Below are positions 49,899-60,870 of a stretch of 64,000 bases of DNA, piece by piece. The stretch spans positions 359,788 through 423,787 of the forward strand of contig CACRSC010000015.1 in assembly GCA_902651635.1 (NCBI GenBank), given 5' to 3'. The position numbers and the translations under genes were made by a program. The notes under the pieces are model-generated. The model was not told the origin of the DNA, searched no databases, and worked only from the letters and a program-made list of their open reading frames with translations. Position 1 is the first letter of the stretch. Each line of letters begins with the position of its first letter. Origin of the DNA: Mastigamoeba balamuthi (lineage: Eukaryota > Evosea > Mastigamoebida > Mastigamoebidae).

Positions 49899-51861
49899 AT
49901 GGGAGGCCTCGTCTCGTCCCCCTCGCGAGCCGTAATCATATCCCTGCCACGGCCCCCCTCCGCACCTCACCGAGGCCCCCCGCAGGAGCGGTCTGAGCTC
50001 GACCAGAAGCAGAACAAGGCCAAGCACGCGAGGATCTCGGACTCGGTCGCAGACATCGACTCGCCAGAGTCCGCCGCGTCGAGGGCGCGCGCCGCAGCGA
50101 TGGCGCGGCAGGCGCAGGCGCAGCAGAGCCAGGGCCCGTCGCGCCCGTCGTCGTCGGAGGCGCAGGCCGCGGCGCAGCTGTGCCTGTCGCAGCAGGGGCC
50201 GATCACGCAGCACCCGCAGGGCATCGTGTTCAGGAGCACGAGGAACGGGGAGATCAACCTCAGCCTGCACAACCTCGTCGAGTGCCCGGAGTTCGTGTTC
50301 AACATCCCCGGCCTGCGCAGGCTCTGCCTCGACTGCAACTTCATCGACACGATTCCGGACCGCATCGTAACGTAGCCCGTCTCCTGCCATGAAATCTCAT
50401 TCGGGCTTCAGGGAGAGCTCTCCGAGCTGGAGGACCTGTCGCTGTCGGACAACAAGATGACGCGCCTGCCGTACGGGGTCTCGCGTCTGTCGAGCCTCGT
50501 GCACCTCAACGTGTCGATCAACGACGTGCAGGAGCTCAGTCGAGACATGCTGGTGCCGCTGACGAAGCTCGAGACCCTCCAGGTGGAGGCAAACAAGCTC
50601 CGCCGGATACCCCCGGTCGGCCACCTGGCCAACCTGAAGGCCCTAAGTGCAGGTTACAATCCCCTCGAGGACACACCTGACTCGGTGGGGCCGCTTCCCG
50701 TTTCGCTGAATCACGTGTACATTCCGAGCGCCGGGCTCTCAACTGTCCCGCGTGCCGTGTTCACGTGCACGAACCTGTCCGAGCTGAACTTGTCGGAGAA
50801 CAAGATAGTGGAGCTCCCCAAGGAGCTGCTCACCCTGGGGATGAGGCTGGAGCACCTGTACCTGTCGTGCAACCGATTGCGGACTTTGGTGGACGGGTTC
50901 GGAGACACCATGATTGCCCTCAAACGGCTCGACCTGTCGTTCAACGACCTGGAGGAGTTCCCGTCGGAGATAGGCGCGCTCCCAAACCTGCGCTATTTGT
51001 GTGTCACCGGGAACCCGTTCTGCGAGGGCGGAGCTGCAGCTCGTCTTGTCCGCCAGCAGCAGCAGCAGCAACAACAACAGCAACAGCAACACGTACATAA
51101 GCAAGCATTAAAACAGCAGGGAGAGGCACTTCGCGCGAGCCAACGAGAACTGCTTCCCCCTATCAACCACCAGGCGCCCCCGAAGAGCGACGACCAAGTC
51201 TCCGCGCTGCAGCAGAAGCTGGGGTTCGTCATGACGAGCAACATTCACATCCTGGCAGATTACCCGACCCCCGACGTGATTCTGCCAAACGTTTACCTCG
51301 GCGAGGTCCAGACGGCCCGGAACAAGTATGCTATTTGCTCTCGTCGCGCTTGCTCACACGTCCCCTCGCAGGCACGCCCTCAAGTCGCTGGGTGTCACCA
51401 ACATCCTGTGCGTGGCGTCGTACCTCCCGCTCTACCCGGAGATATTCAACTACATGGTTGTCGACATCGACGACACCGACGAGAGCGACCTGCTCTCCCA
51501 GCTGCCGCGCTGCATCCAGTTCATCTCCGAGGCGCTGGCCAAGAATGGAGCTATCCTGATCCACTGCCACGCCGGCGTCTCGCGAAGCGCCACCGTCACG
51601 ATCGCCTACGTGATGAACACGCTCAGACTGACCGCGGCCAAGGCCATCGAGTACGTTCAGCAGCGCAGGCCGCGGATCTGCCCGAAGAAGGGGTTCCTGC
51701 AGCAGCTGCAGCTGTGGGAGAGGCAGCTGTCCATCGAGAACGCGGCCGACTGCGCTCAGGGAGGGAACACGTGGCCCCAGGACTCGGAACGCGCGCACCG
51801 CTCCAACCGCCAAGCGCCAGACAACGCCGCCGAGTTTGTTCTGGGAGGCTCCACGTTGTGA
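49899..51861 (+). CDS. Leucine-rich repeat plus dual-specificity phosphatase fusion
   Basis: Three exons. The start MGGLVSSPSR (G2, S6) fits N-myristoylation. A Q/A/S-rich stretch precedes about eight LRRs (for example LEDLSLSDNKMTRLPYGVS, LSELNLSENKIVELPKELL, LKRLDLSFNDLEEFPSEIG). A CAG/CAA-coded polyQ run (51053-51095) links to a DSP domain: VILPNVYLGEV, VTNILCVASYLP, VDIDDTDESDLLSQL (general acid), and IHCHAGVSRSATVTIAYVM (HCxxGxxR signature intact). LRR-DSP fusions are known in Dictyostelium (MPL phosphatases) and Entamoeba, so this supports an amoebozoan origin. Likely substrates are MAP kinases (inference). Confidence 0.9.
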
Positions 51862-51985
51862 ATCACTCCGTGAAGCAAGTGTACCAGTAGAAACGTACAC
51901 TTCGGGAACTGCACACAATCGAATGAGGCAGATTTCTCTCAGATTCACAGAGTCAATCTCTTTCTTTAATCCAAGATCTTGCGCC

Positions 51986-52705
51986 ATGGCGGGCAACAAG
52001 AGGGACACCTTCAAGAAAGAGCGTGCGGCGCCGCACACCGCGCCACCCCCCACTCAGCTCGCAGCGCAGTGAGGATGATGATGTACGGGTTCGGCGACGC
52101 CGAGCAGCCGCTGGCGGAGACCGTGCAGGTCGTGGAGGCACTGTGCTACGACTTCATCACGTCCACGACCTCGGCCACCATCCAGGCCGCCCCTCCCCAG
52201 CGCCGCAACCGCGGCATACACGAGAAGGACCTCCTGTTTGCCATCCGCAAGGACCGGTGCGCCTTGGCGATTATTCAGATCAATATCGCGATTGCATATG
52301 CCACAATTCATTCCCCACAAAATTAAGTGCGCTGGCGTCTGGCGTCTGGCGCTGTACCGGTGTCTGTGTCACGGCAACCTCTCTATATCTCTGTCAGGGC
52401 AGCGGCTAACGACCACCGCATGAGTCACCCCATTCGGGCGGCCCTGGGAGGGATAATCATTTCCAACTGTCAGAAGTCTGAAGAACCCCAACAAAGGGTA
52501 GACTCGGTCCTTACTTCTATGGCGCACCACCATAACCAGAAAGAAGTACCTGAGGGCGAGGGAGCTGATGGTGAGGATGAAGGACATCAAGGCGATCAAG
52601 GACGGCCTCAACACGGGCGAGGCCGACCTCAAGGAGATGGCCGCTCAGCTTGGCGGCGCACCGGGCGGCGCTGGCGTCTCCGAGGACATCGGCTCGGACA
52701 ACTGA
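51986..52705 (+). CDS. TAF13: TAF13, histone-fold subunit of TFIID
   Basis: 129 aa in three exons (51986-52022, 52070-52256, 52540-52705). The first splice (donor GTGCGG) joins FKKEL to RMMMYGFGDAEQPLAE, reproducing the family word SKELRxMMYGFGD. Then VVEALCYDFITSTTS, HEKDLLFAIRKDR and, after a 283-nt intron (donor GTGCGC), KKYLRARELMVRMKDIKAIK. These are the alpha1-alphaC elements of the TAF13 histone fold, which pairs with TAF11. The long second intron is AT-rich and contains an AATATCGCG promoter-like box. The N-terminal acidic region of animal TAF13 is missing. Confidence 0.88.
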
Positions 52706-52842
52706 TATTTTGTATTCTGTTTGATTCTTCCCCTGCCCATTGCCTGTTGAGGCAGTTCCATGGCTTGCAGTTGAGCCCCAACAAACGGCGCTCGGTTCGC
52801 AGAGAAAAATCTCCGTGTGTCACTCACTGATTTGCCGCAAGG

Positions 52843-53630
52843 ATGCGTTTCGCGTTGTGCGTTGTGCTGGTGGCGGTGTGCGCAGCCGAGGTCGTGGAGC
52901 TCGGAGACAGCAACATCTACCACCACGTCGGTGGCAGCAAAGCCGCGCTGGTCTTCTTTGTGCGCCGCCCCCGTTTGCCCGCCGTTTGCTCTCTCGGGCC
53001 GCTGCGGTTGACGCGCAGCGAACAGTGCAGGGAAGCGCAGTGCCAGGCTGCCCACGAGAGGCTCGCCCGCCTCGACGTTGACCGCGACCGCATGGTTGTC
53101 GGCTTTGTGGACGTGTCGAAGAACTCTGTCGTGCGAGACGTGTACCCCGGGGTCGACGGCCTCGTCTTCTTCCCGCCGATGACCTCCTCGGCCACATAGT
53201 GCGCGCGGGTCCTTGTTGCCGCGTCCTAACTTCCAGGCTCTCGGCCGCAGTATGGACTGGAGTATGCCCGACTACGAGCTGGTGGAGGCCGTCAGGTCGC
53301 GGCTGGCGAAGAGGCACGAGCCTGAGCTGCACGAGAGGGCCAAGCGGAGTAAGAGCAAGCTGCGCTGATTGCCACTGACACCGCTCCTTTCCACAGACGG
53401 CGACGCGACCAAGGTCCTCGTTCCTGACATGCCGACGATGGGGTGCGCGCCACTGTTCCCCCGACTGACCGCGCAACCGTCGTGTCTCACTGCGCTGCGC
53501 TCTCAGTGGGACGTCCAGTGGCCTGTTCACTGCCATCTACGTCGGGATGGCGATAACGGGCGTACTCCTCCTGCTCGTCGTACTCAGGAACCTCGAGAGC
53601 ACGCGCAAGCCCAACATCAGGATGGAGTGA
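52843..53630 (+). CDS. Type I membrane protein with a thioredoxin-like lumenal segment
   Basis: Signal peptide MRFALCVVLVAVCAAEV, then ELGDSNIYHHVGGSKAALVFF, intron, EQCREAQCQAAHERLARLDVDRDRMVVGFVDVSKN (key: LVFF, C-x4-C, VGFVDVSKN), a VYPGVDGLVFFP strand, and a lysine/arginine-rich patch. Single transmembrane helix near the end: TAIYVGMAITGVLLLLVVL, followed by RNLESTRKPNIRME. The pattern beta-strand, Cys pair, 'V.F.DV', 'P.v...ffP' is that of thioredoxin-fold ER proteins, but the CxxC is replaced by Cx4C, so normal oxidoreductase activity is doubtful. Five exons; three donors read GTGCGC. About 190 aa. Family not assigned. Confidence 0.55.
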
Positions 53631-53724
53631 ACGACAGCCGGATCGGTCGGCAGTCTCATCAACGAATGATTGATTGATTGAGCCTTAAAAGACAGTCAGT
53701 ACGGGGCTACCGTCCCACCGCAGC

Positions 53725-54744
53725 TCACGGCCTAGTGCACCCCGAAGCTCCGCAGTTCTTGCATAGGCCGCAGCACGTCCAACGATAGCTGCCCTTGCCT
53801 GCCGGGAACAGGCACACAGGGCAGACAGAGCCCGGCGCACCAACGCCCCCGAACCCCTGCGTCCCCTTGTGGGCGTATCCCGCCTGCGCCCCAGGCACCG
53901 CCTGGGAAGGCGAGTACGCGCGCTGGCTGCGAGCTGCGGCCGGCGGAGGGGACTCCACGACGTGCGGGCTGGTCGCAGCCGGGCGCTCGCGCCTGAGCTG
54001 CGCGACCTCCTGCTGCAGCGACAGCACAAGCGCGTGCGAGGACCCCAGCTGCGCCTCGAGGCCGCTCACGCGGGCGTTGAGGGCAGCGATCGCGGGCATG
54101 ATCCTGCACAGAACGCACCCGCCGGCGTGGGCCTGCCGCTCGCTGCACTTGCCGCGCCACGTGCAGCCAAGCGACTCCGCGTCGCAGGCCACCGCCCGGC
54201 TCTCGCACGTCTGCGGCCCGCGTGAGAACGCGGAGACCAGAGGTCGCGCAGACGCACGTTGCGGTGATCGTCGAGGAACGCCTTGCGTTCGAATCTCTTG
54301 TTGCACGCAGAGCAGAGGACCTGTGCAGGGCCCCCGCGCGTCAGGCGAGGCGGGCAACGGCGCGGGCCGGGCTGGGCGGTACGGGGATGGCGTTGAGCTT
54401 GTTGAGGATGAAGCGCGGGACGGGGAGCGGCTGGTCCGAGAGCGGCTTGCGGCAGAGCGGGCACGCGAGGCCCTTGACTGCCATCTCCATGTAGCACGAC
54501 TTGCAGAACATGTTCTGGCAGGGCTCGTGCATCACGGGGTCGGACTGGTCGCACGGGGGAGGGGGCACACACGCACGCGTGAGGGCCAGAGAGCCGCCAG
54601 CCCGGAGGGAGAGACGGCGGAGGGGCACACAAGGACATCGAGGCAGACGCAGCACTTGAGCTCCTCGGTGAGGGCAGACGCCTCGGCCAGCACGAAGCCG
54701 GGCGGCTCGATGGCAGTGCGCGGTGGCGGCTGGGCCTCAGCCAT
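53725..54744 (-). CDS. RING plus TRAF-type zinc-finger protein with coiled coil
   Basis: Start MAEAQPPPRTAIEPPGFVLAEA. RING finger split by an intron: CCVCLDVL, then CDQSDPVMHEPCQNMFCKSCY and LACPLCRKPL (C3HC4). Next VLCSACNKRFERKAFLDDHRN, then CESRAVACDAESLGCTWRGKC and AHAGGCVLC, spaced as TRAF-type zinc fingers. Then comes a coiled coil (IAALNARVSGLEAQLGSSHALV, cited by position ~residues 200-230) and a Cys-rich tail CPVCLFPAGKG, CGLCKNCGASGC. Probable E3 ligase with TRAF-like architecture but no MATH domain. ATATC boxes lie 57-92 nt upstream (54801-54836). Two short introns. Confidence 0.72.
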
Positions 54745-54800
54745 TGCGCTCTGGCGGTACACGGCAGGGCACCGGTTCTCGGTGCTTTTACGATAAAGCG

Positions 54801-54836
54801 GCCGGAGATACGCCCGGTGGCGCAATATCTCGAGAA
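54801..54836 (-). promoter_or_regulatory. GAGATACG/AATATCTCG boxes upstream of the RING/TRAF gene
   Basis: GCCGGAGATACGCCCGG and CGCAATATCTCGAG lie 57-92 nt upstream of the start at 54744. They share the ATCTC core of other 5' flanks. Role inferred. Confidence 0.3.
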
Positions 54837-55306
54837 ACGACGCAAGACGACGAACGAACTCGATCGGCGCCTGGCGCAAATAAAACCGCACACATTGGGA
54901 TTCGGTTCCTCTGGCCGAGAACTGAGAGGAAAACAGGAAAACAGACGCTCTTCATTAAAAATGGGGGGAGCACCGACGCAGGCAAGGGTGCGAAAAGGGC
55001 CCTTTGGGAAGCCCTGATGTGTTCATTCTGTCGGGGGGTGGGGAGGGAATACAACAAGCGGCGGCCATCCAGGGCGAGCTGTTTTCGGTGTCGGCGGGTA
55101 GACCCCGGAGAGTAGGCCTGTCAATTGCGTGGCGTGGGCGGTGTTCGTGCTTGTTCGGAAGAGGAGTTGTGGGGAGAGGAGAGGGGGAGCACGTGACTTT
55201 CTGTTTATGCTCCTTTTTTTTTCACAAACGAAACTCACCGCGCCCTCGGGGGAGTAAAATAACATCAAACAGGGCGCGGCGGCCTGCCAGCGGTGGCGGC
55301 CCACGC
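54837..55306. other. Intergenic, no gene seen
   Basis: Between the RING/TRAF promoter and the ENSA-like stop. Contains only short shadow ORFs and a run of T near 55207-55219 (A-tract on the strand of the ENSA gene, downstream of its stop). Confidence 0.5.
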
Positions 55307-55636
55307 TCACTTGTGGGCATTGTGGACGTCCTTCGGGGTGGCCGGGATGCCCGTCTCCTTCTTCCCCGACATCACCCAGTCGCCCGAATCAAAGAATTTC
55401 TGCGCGAGTTTCGCTGTTAGCCGTAGCGGTCTCGGCCGCGTCGCCGCGGTTCTCGCCGGCGCGGAATAGATGCGGGGCGCGCGCGCGCGCACCCTGGACT
55501 TGGGCGAGGATCGGCGGATGAGCAGGTGCGCCATGTTGCTGGTGGGGTGCGGGCCGTCGGGGCTCTCGGGCACGCGCTGGACCGGCGAGACCTCGGGGTT
55601 GTCCTCTGGCGGCTGGTGCACGTCGATGGTGGCCAT
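55307..55636 (-). CDS. ENSA: ENSA/ARPP19 (endosulfine) homologue
   Basis: 78 aa in two exons (55636-55493 and 55399-55307, donor GTGCGC). The spliced product contains RRSSPKSRKFFDSGDWVMSG; FDSGDW corresponds to the FDSGDY core phosphorylated on Ser by Greatwall kinase, which turns endosulfines into PP2A-B55 inhibitors. A proline-rich acidic N-terminus with TP/SP sites (VSPVQRVPESPDGP) is typical. The Tyr of FDSGDY is replaced by Trp. Without the intron the frame also stays open but inserts an Arg-rich stretch that breaks the usual spacing, so the spliced form is preferred. Role: mitotic entry/TOR-quiescence control (family knowledge). Confidence 0.72.
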   Translation of the reverse strand: MATIDVHQPPEDNPEVSPVQRVPESPDGPHPTSNMAHLLIRRSSPKSRVRARAPRIYSAPARTAATRPRPLRLTAKLAQKFFDSGDWVMSGKKETGIPATPKDVHNAHK

Positions 55637-55926
55637 TATGCGGCGGCGGCGGTGTGCTTGTGTACGCGGGGGGGTTTTCGGGGTTTCGATTGCGCGGCGC
55701 ACGCGGGGGGTGTGAGACGGAGGGGGCGGAGACCAATAGCTTGGCGATGAGAAAAATGCAAGGCACTAAAACAGATTATTAGTGTCGGTATCTTGCATTT
55801 CGGGGCGCGGCTTTTCCCCCCTTTGGGGCCACCTTGGCCGATTGATCGTGATGACTCACCCGGGGCACGGACGAATGGTCGCTCGGTTTTGGCGCACTGT
55901 TTCGCATCGGCCCGATCGGTGCCCTC

Positions 55927-56461
55927 ATGGAGGTAGGCGCCCTCCCCGGGCGTTGTCTCGAGGCTCGGCAATTCAACAGCATTTCGCATTGCACAGGACG
56001 CGCAGGCAGAGTCGTTCGCACGCAGGATCTCGGGGCTCCAGGACCCGTCCGAGTGGCACGCGGCGCTACCCATCTCCCGCGAGTTCCGCTCGCTCGTCCT
56101 GCGCCACGTGGCCGGGCTGGATTCCGAGCAGGTGTCCAAGGCCATCGAAGGTCCCCGCGGATGCACATCCGTGCTTATTCCTGAACGTGCGGTCCACTCA
56201 GGGACCATGAAGAGCGGGAACCTCGAGGACGTCGTCGACCTGGTGGGCTGCGCCATCGACCGCCCCGAGTTCTTCGGCGAGTCCCAGATGCGGGAGGCCC
56301 TGATCCTGGCAGCTGCCCGTGTGAGGCCCGAGCGCGTCATGAAGTTTGTCAGGCACCTCCGCGAGTCCGACCCCGACATTGCCGTGGCCCTCCGCTCCGA
56401 GGGGCTCCACGCCGAGGCCGACGAGGTCATCCGCAACCTGGCCAACGCGAGCCACGAATAG
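55927..56461 (+). CDS. Small helical protein of unknown function
   Basis: Likely model: a 6-nt first exon ATGGAG (55927-55932), a 64-nt intron (GTAGGC...CACAG), then 55997-56461, giving 156 aa. The product is acidic and helical: DAQAESFARRISGLQDPSEW, REFRSLVLRHVAGLDSEQVS, GNLEDVVDLVGCAIDRPEFF, SQMREALILAAARVRPERV, GLHAEADEVIRNLANASHE. No known family recognised. The coding pattern is convincing (GC3-rich, no internal stop), but the micro-exon start is inferred. Lies between ENSA (divergent) and AMMECR1 (108 nt downstream, same strand). Confidence 0.5.
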
Positions 56462-56569
56462 CCGGGGGCTCCCAGTCAATTGACTGAGGGGACAAAGCTC
56501 CGAGTCATTTCCACGCAAGAAAAGATCTTGTCTTTTCCCCTTTGGCTTTTTCGACGCTGAAACCGAACA

Positions 56570-57279
56570 TGTCGGCTGAGGGGTTCAACGACGAGCAGCA
56601 GAAGTTCCTGCTTGCGCTGGTGAGGGACGCTGCCAGGGCGAAGTTCGACCGCAAGCCCGCCCCCAAGAAGGACGACGAGGCACGCCGCCTGGGCCTCGAC
56701 CAGAAGTGCGGCGGGTGCTTTGTAACATACAACAACCACGGTGCCGCGCCGGCATCCCCGCCACTCGGTTTCTGACGCCTGCCCCACAGGTCAGCTGAGG
56801 GGCTGCATCGGGTGCTTTGAGCCCACCGATCCTCTGTACAAGGTCTGCGTTTACTCGCCGTTCGATCCCAGCCCGCGAGGGGTGAGATATCTGAAATCTC
56901 CTACCGAAATCTTCCGTATCAGGTCGTAGAGTCGAGGGCGCAGGCGTCGCTGGTGGACTCGCGCTTCGTGTACGAGCCCATCACGCAGAAGGAGTTTGAC
57001 GACGAGATCGACGTCACGATCAGCGTTCTGACGCCGCCTGTGGACATCAAGGACCCCCTGAAGGATGTCACCGTCGGGGTGCACGGCGTCGTCGTCAGCA
57101 AGGGATGGAACCGCGGCTGCTACCTGCCGCAGGTGGCCACCGAGCAGCACTGGAACACGAAGCAGTTTGTCACGCACTGCGCCAACCGCAAGGCGGGCAT
57201 CGAGGGAGACGTGCTCTCGGACCCAGAGGTCAAGTGGCAGACGTTCACTGCCGTCCTCGTGCGCGAGAAGGAGCACTGA
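56570..57279 (+). CDS. AMMECR1-domain protein of prokaryotic type
   Basis: Three exons, about 195 aa. The AMMECR1 signature LRGCIG is present (GQLRGCIGCFEPTDPLYK) after CGGCFVTYNNHG, then SLVDSRF, DVTISVLTPP, VGVHGVVVSKGWNRGCYLP, HCANRKAGIEGDVLSD and VKWQTFTAVLV. The ISVLTPP, GxxGLLLPQVA-like and CxxKAGxxxDxxxD blocks are closer to the bacterial/archaeal proteins than to the animal AMMECR1 sequence, which suggests acquisition from a prokaryote followed by intron gain (inference). Biochemical role unknown; in prokaryotes it often sits with MEMO and radical-SAM domains (AMMECR1-MEMO-AmmeMemoRadiSam). The intron before VVESRAQ has donor GTGAGA and contains ATATC-type boxes. Confidence 0.78.
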
Positions 57280-58169
57280 GAGCCGTCACACCACTTCGGA
57301 TGCAACTCCTCGCGAGGGTCGCGCGGGACCTTGCAACAAAGCAACACAGGATCTGGTGTTGTGTGGGATGCCGGCCGGTCGTTCCATTCAAACAGGTTCC
57401 CCCACAATTGAAGGGGAATTTCTGCTGAGACTTTAAGACATGACTGAAAAGAGATACGAGATCTATCACTATGATGCCATTTGCTGTTCACCTGCTGGAG
57501 TTGCATTAAAGCCGCATGTGGAGGTTGTTCTGGGTGAACAACGGAATTCGTCAAAGGCAATTGAACAAACACTCCTAAGGAGACAGCACACACAAACAAC
57601 CTAGAATTACCACAAGTGTCGAGTCTGCCAGTGGCGACACACTGGGCCTCAGCATTGGGGACTTTGTCAGCTCGAGTGTTTCCTGCCACTACTTCCCCCT
57701 CTGAATTCCCTCGTGAGTGCTGTTTTGACCCCCTGGGCCTCCCACACCCTCCAGCAGTCCAGGACCACCCCTTCCAGCCACCCTTTGGTTTGCAGGCGCC
57801 GGAAAACCAAGGGGAAAGGCCTCAATCCTCACTGTGGTTTGTTCTCGACCCTTCTCAACCTGTTCAATTCCTGTTTGTATTCAATCTCTGTGATACCCCA
57901 TAAAATCTCTTCATATCTTGGCCTATCTCGCTCGTCTATTATTAGGGCATTTGTGTGCTGATCCCTAATGATGACAACAAATGACAATATTGTGTGTGAT
58001 CCCTAAGCCTGCTCTGCCTTCCACCTCTGCCCCTCTGTGGCATTTGCTTCTTCTTCTCCTTACATATGTCTTCAACCTGGTATATCATCACCACCCTGTC
58101 AAGGAGCACCAACAACAGATTCACCCATAGTCTTTTTTCTCCTCCGATGGAATAAGACCCCCCCCCGTG
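57280..58169. other. Gene-free transition from GC-rich genes to lower-GC repeat
   Basis: Beyond the AMMECR1 stop the GC content drops sharply and T/C-rich sequence takes over. I find no coding segment, tRNA or terminal repeat. The sequence GATCCCTAA occurs twice near 57960-58010. The left border of the retroelement may lie anywhere in this stretch or shortly after. Confidence 0.5.
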
Positions 58170-58719
58170 CATATCTCAATGGTGCATCACGGGCACCACT
58201 GCACAGCGCAGTGGCCCCAGCTCTCAGCATCAGCGACCTGGCAGATCTTTGGCCTGGCACTTGTGGTCCTCACCACGGTGGCACTCACTCTGCTCCCAGG
58301 GTGCCACATGGCGCCGCTAGGGGCCAGCACCATGATGCCACTCAGGGCAGGTACTCCCACCTGCCCCCTCTCACTACCCCACATGCACACCCACAAACAC
58401 CCCTCAGGGCTGGGCATGCTCATGGCCCATGTAGTGATGCCCCGTGGCGCCCCAAACCAGACATCAACTGAAACACCCCCTAAGACTGAAAGTCACATAC
58501 CGAAAGTCATAACAAGACTGCTACCCATAAAGCCCAGCACCAAGAGCCCAGCTTCACCACACTGCAGAATAAACAAGGCCCTGGGCCTGCAGCTGATGCT
58601 GCTGCTAGAACACAACACGAACCATCCGCCTGCCCCCTTCAGCCCCACCTTGCTTTCCGAGAAATTTCCCAGCCCATACCCGGAAATACTGAAGAACACG
58701 TACCATAAAATGGCAGCAA

Positions 58720-60170
58720 AAAGTGCAAACAAAGACACAGCAGTACACACCAGCTGAAGCATGGAGGAGACTCCACCTGCAGGCCCCTCAGTGGCGACTG
58801 ACACCCCCCCTCTCCCCCCCCCCCCTGACAAAATGCCCACACGAGGAGTCGGCACCAGCTGATGCAGACCGTATGCAAATGGACAGTGATACCAAGAAAC
58901 AACAGCCTGAAGCTCGTAGCGCACCAACAAAGGACAACACATCAGCCCTGAGCCCCACGACCGACACACTAGACATAGAGATCCTCCTGGCCCTCATCCA
59001 GGTGCGCATGCTGGTAGAGATGGATGAACCCCATAAACAGAAACTAGCAGAGCTGACCTGCCTGGACGAAACCCCTGGTAGTCCACTTCTTCACGTCGAC
59101 AGACAAAGACAACATCGCACTATGAGAGATAGTGAGTGGCGGGTGCAAGATCGCATGAACAAGAAGCATGCCAGGCAGCTATAGTGGGGATGGAACTTCT
59201 TGATCTATTCCGAGAGACATATAAAATCAACATTATGGCAAATTCGGCCTTCATAGAGTATGTCGGTAAAAACAGCATTATGTTCCCAGCCTCCAATACA
59301 GTGGTGTACCGCAAGTGTCAGGAGATTGAGGCAGCACAAAGGGCCAAGGGTTACTCACCAGAAACGAAATTATGGGTCCTCACGAAGGCCAGAATTCCCT
59401 TCACAGTCTATGTCCTACACGCTGATAAGTACAAACCCTGCCCGTGAGAGCTCGCCGATGCTTGGGCCCAGCCAGCCAAGACCCACATCATCAGAATCAA
59501 ACCCCATGCCAATGGCTGGGCGATTATGTTCACTGACAGGATGACAATCCTCCAACTGGTCCACCAGACCAACAATGACCCACGGGCATCGGTACATGCA
59601 GTGGCTGCGTACCAAACAAGCTGTACCCTGGCGAGATATGGAAAGTGGAACTTAATGCCTGCACCCACCTCAGAGCATCGCCGCGCAACGCCATCAACTG
59701 GACCTTCAAAGACCACCCATATGACATCACCTGGATGGGTGCAAACCCAAAAGAAGACGTATTCATCATATACACATGGTCCCCGATCAACGAGTCTGCC
59801 AAAATCTGCATACCGGGCTACCCCGAAGCCACCACTTACCTGCATGGTACATCTGTAGCCCACACGAACCCGTCCACTGACTGCATCTCATGGCCACACA
59901 GACGAGCATGAGGCAAGCAGAAACAGGCGCAGGAGGCATGGCCCACCTACAGAGTGACCAATGATGACCCTCAGACAACAAAGCACCACGTCCCTAGACC
60001 ACATCACCCCCCGACAAACACAGCTCCCCAAGAGCCCTGCAAACACACCAAACAAAGAAACCTCCCAGTGGGACCCATGCTCATTCTGGCCATGATATCA
60101 CAAATCCAATCCTGACAATACTATACATATCTCATAGTAGGCACACTCCTGATGTATGCCCAAGAGGCAG
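58720..60170 (+). pseudogene. ORF1 region of the retrotransposon, interrupted
   Basis: Open pieces at 58723-59184, 59136-59447, 59448-59640 and 59645-59911 overlap or adjoin in different frames. Readable parts include VGMELLDLFRETYK, FIEYVGKNSIMFPASNTVVY and KTHIIRIKPHANGWAIMF, then NWTFKDHPYDITWMGAN. A TGA separates DKYKPCP from ELADAWAQ, and another TGA follows PHRRA. No zinc knuckle recognised. Probably the nucleic-acid-binding protein of the element. Confidence 0.5.
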
Positions 60171-60177
60171 CAGCCAT

Positions 60178-60870
60178 GGATAACAACGTCTCTATAACCA
60201 GCTGGAATGTTCAAAACACCCTCTTTGGAGCCGTAATAACTCACAGCCCCCGAGATCATAGCACTGCAGAAACTAGGGATCGTTAATGAAAAACAGGTCA
60301 ACCAAGTGGCCAATATGGAAGAATATAGCCTATTCATAGGCCAACGAGTTGGAAACAAAGTTCCAGTGGGATTCCTGGTGCACAATACCATGAAAGACTA
60401 CTGGTTGGTAAGCACCACGAGCTGTAAGGATGTCCTGATAGGGACACTCAAGCTTAACGCGACACTGACCATCATAAATGCATACAGCCCAACCAGAGGC
60501 TCACCAGCCCAGAGAGAACTGTGGCACACTTTAACAGAACAGACGAAGAATGCCACAGACATCATATTAGTTGGGGACCTTAATACATGGATGGACCACC
60601 TGAAAGAAGCATACTCTACAGCAGAGCTTGAGATGTGTAAATACCTGCAAAACCACAATATGATAGATGTCCTCAAACACCAAGGCACAGCAGTGACTAC
60701 GCACCATGGCTCACATAACATCTCCAACAGACTCGACTATGTTAACAGCACACGGAAAATGACAGTGGTATAGGCAAACATATGGGTGACCTCTCTGATC
60801 ACTCACCTATATACTGCACAATCGCCCTCACAGAAAACATACCGCATCGGAGGTGGAATCCCCCATAACA
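60178..60870 (+). pseudogene. AP-type endonuclease domain of the retrotransposon, frameshifted
   Basis: Starts MDNNVSITSWNVQN (N of the first catalytic motif), then breaks frame before IVNEKQVNQVANMEEY. Later motifs are present: LIGTLKLNATLTIINAYSP, IILVGDLNTWMDHL (GDxN), SNRLDYVNS (RxDYV), and SDHSPIYC in a frame shifted by one base at about 60783. A TAG and a TAA interrupt it. Order and spacing match APE-type LINE endonucleases. Confidence 0.7.

Noticed and set aside
58493-58969. Minus-strand ORFs across the left part of the retroelement (for example 158 aa)
   Set aside because: They oppose the CA-rich coding strand and carry hydrophobic/Cys-rich shadows without motif; the plus strand has the RT, endonuclease and RNase H.
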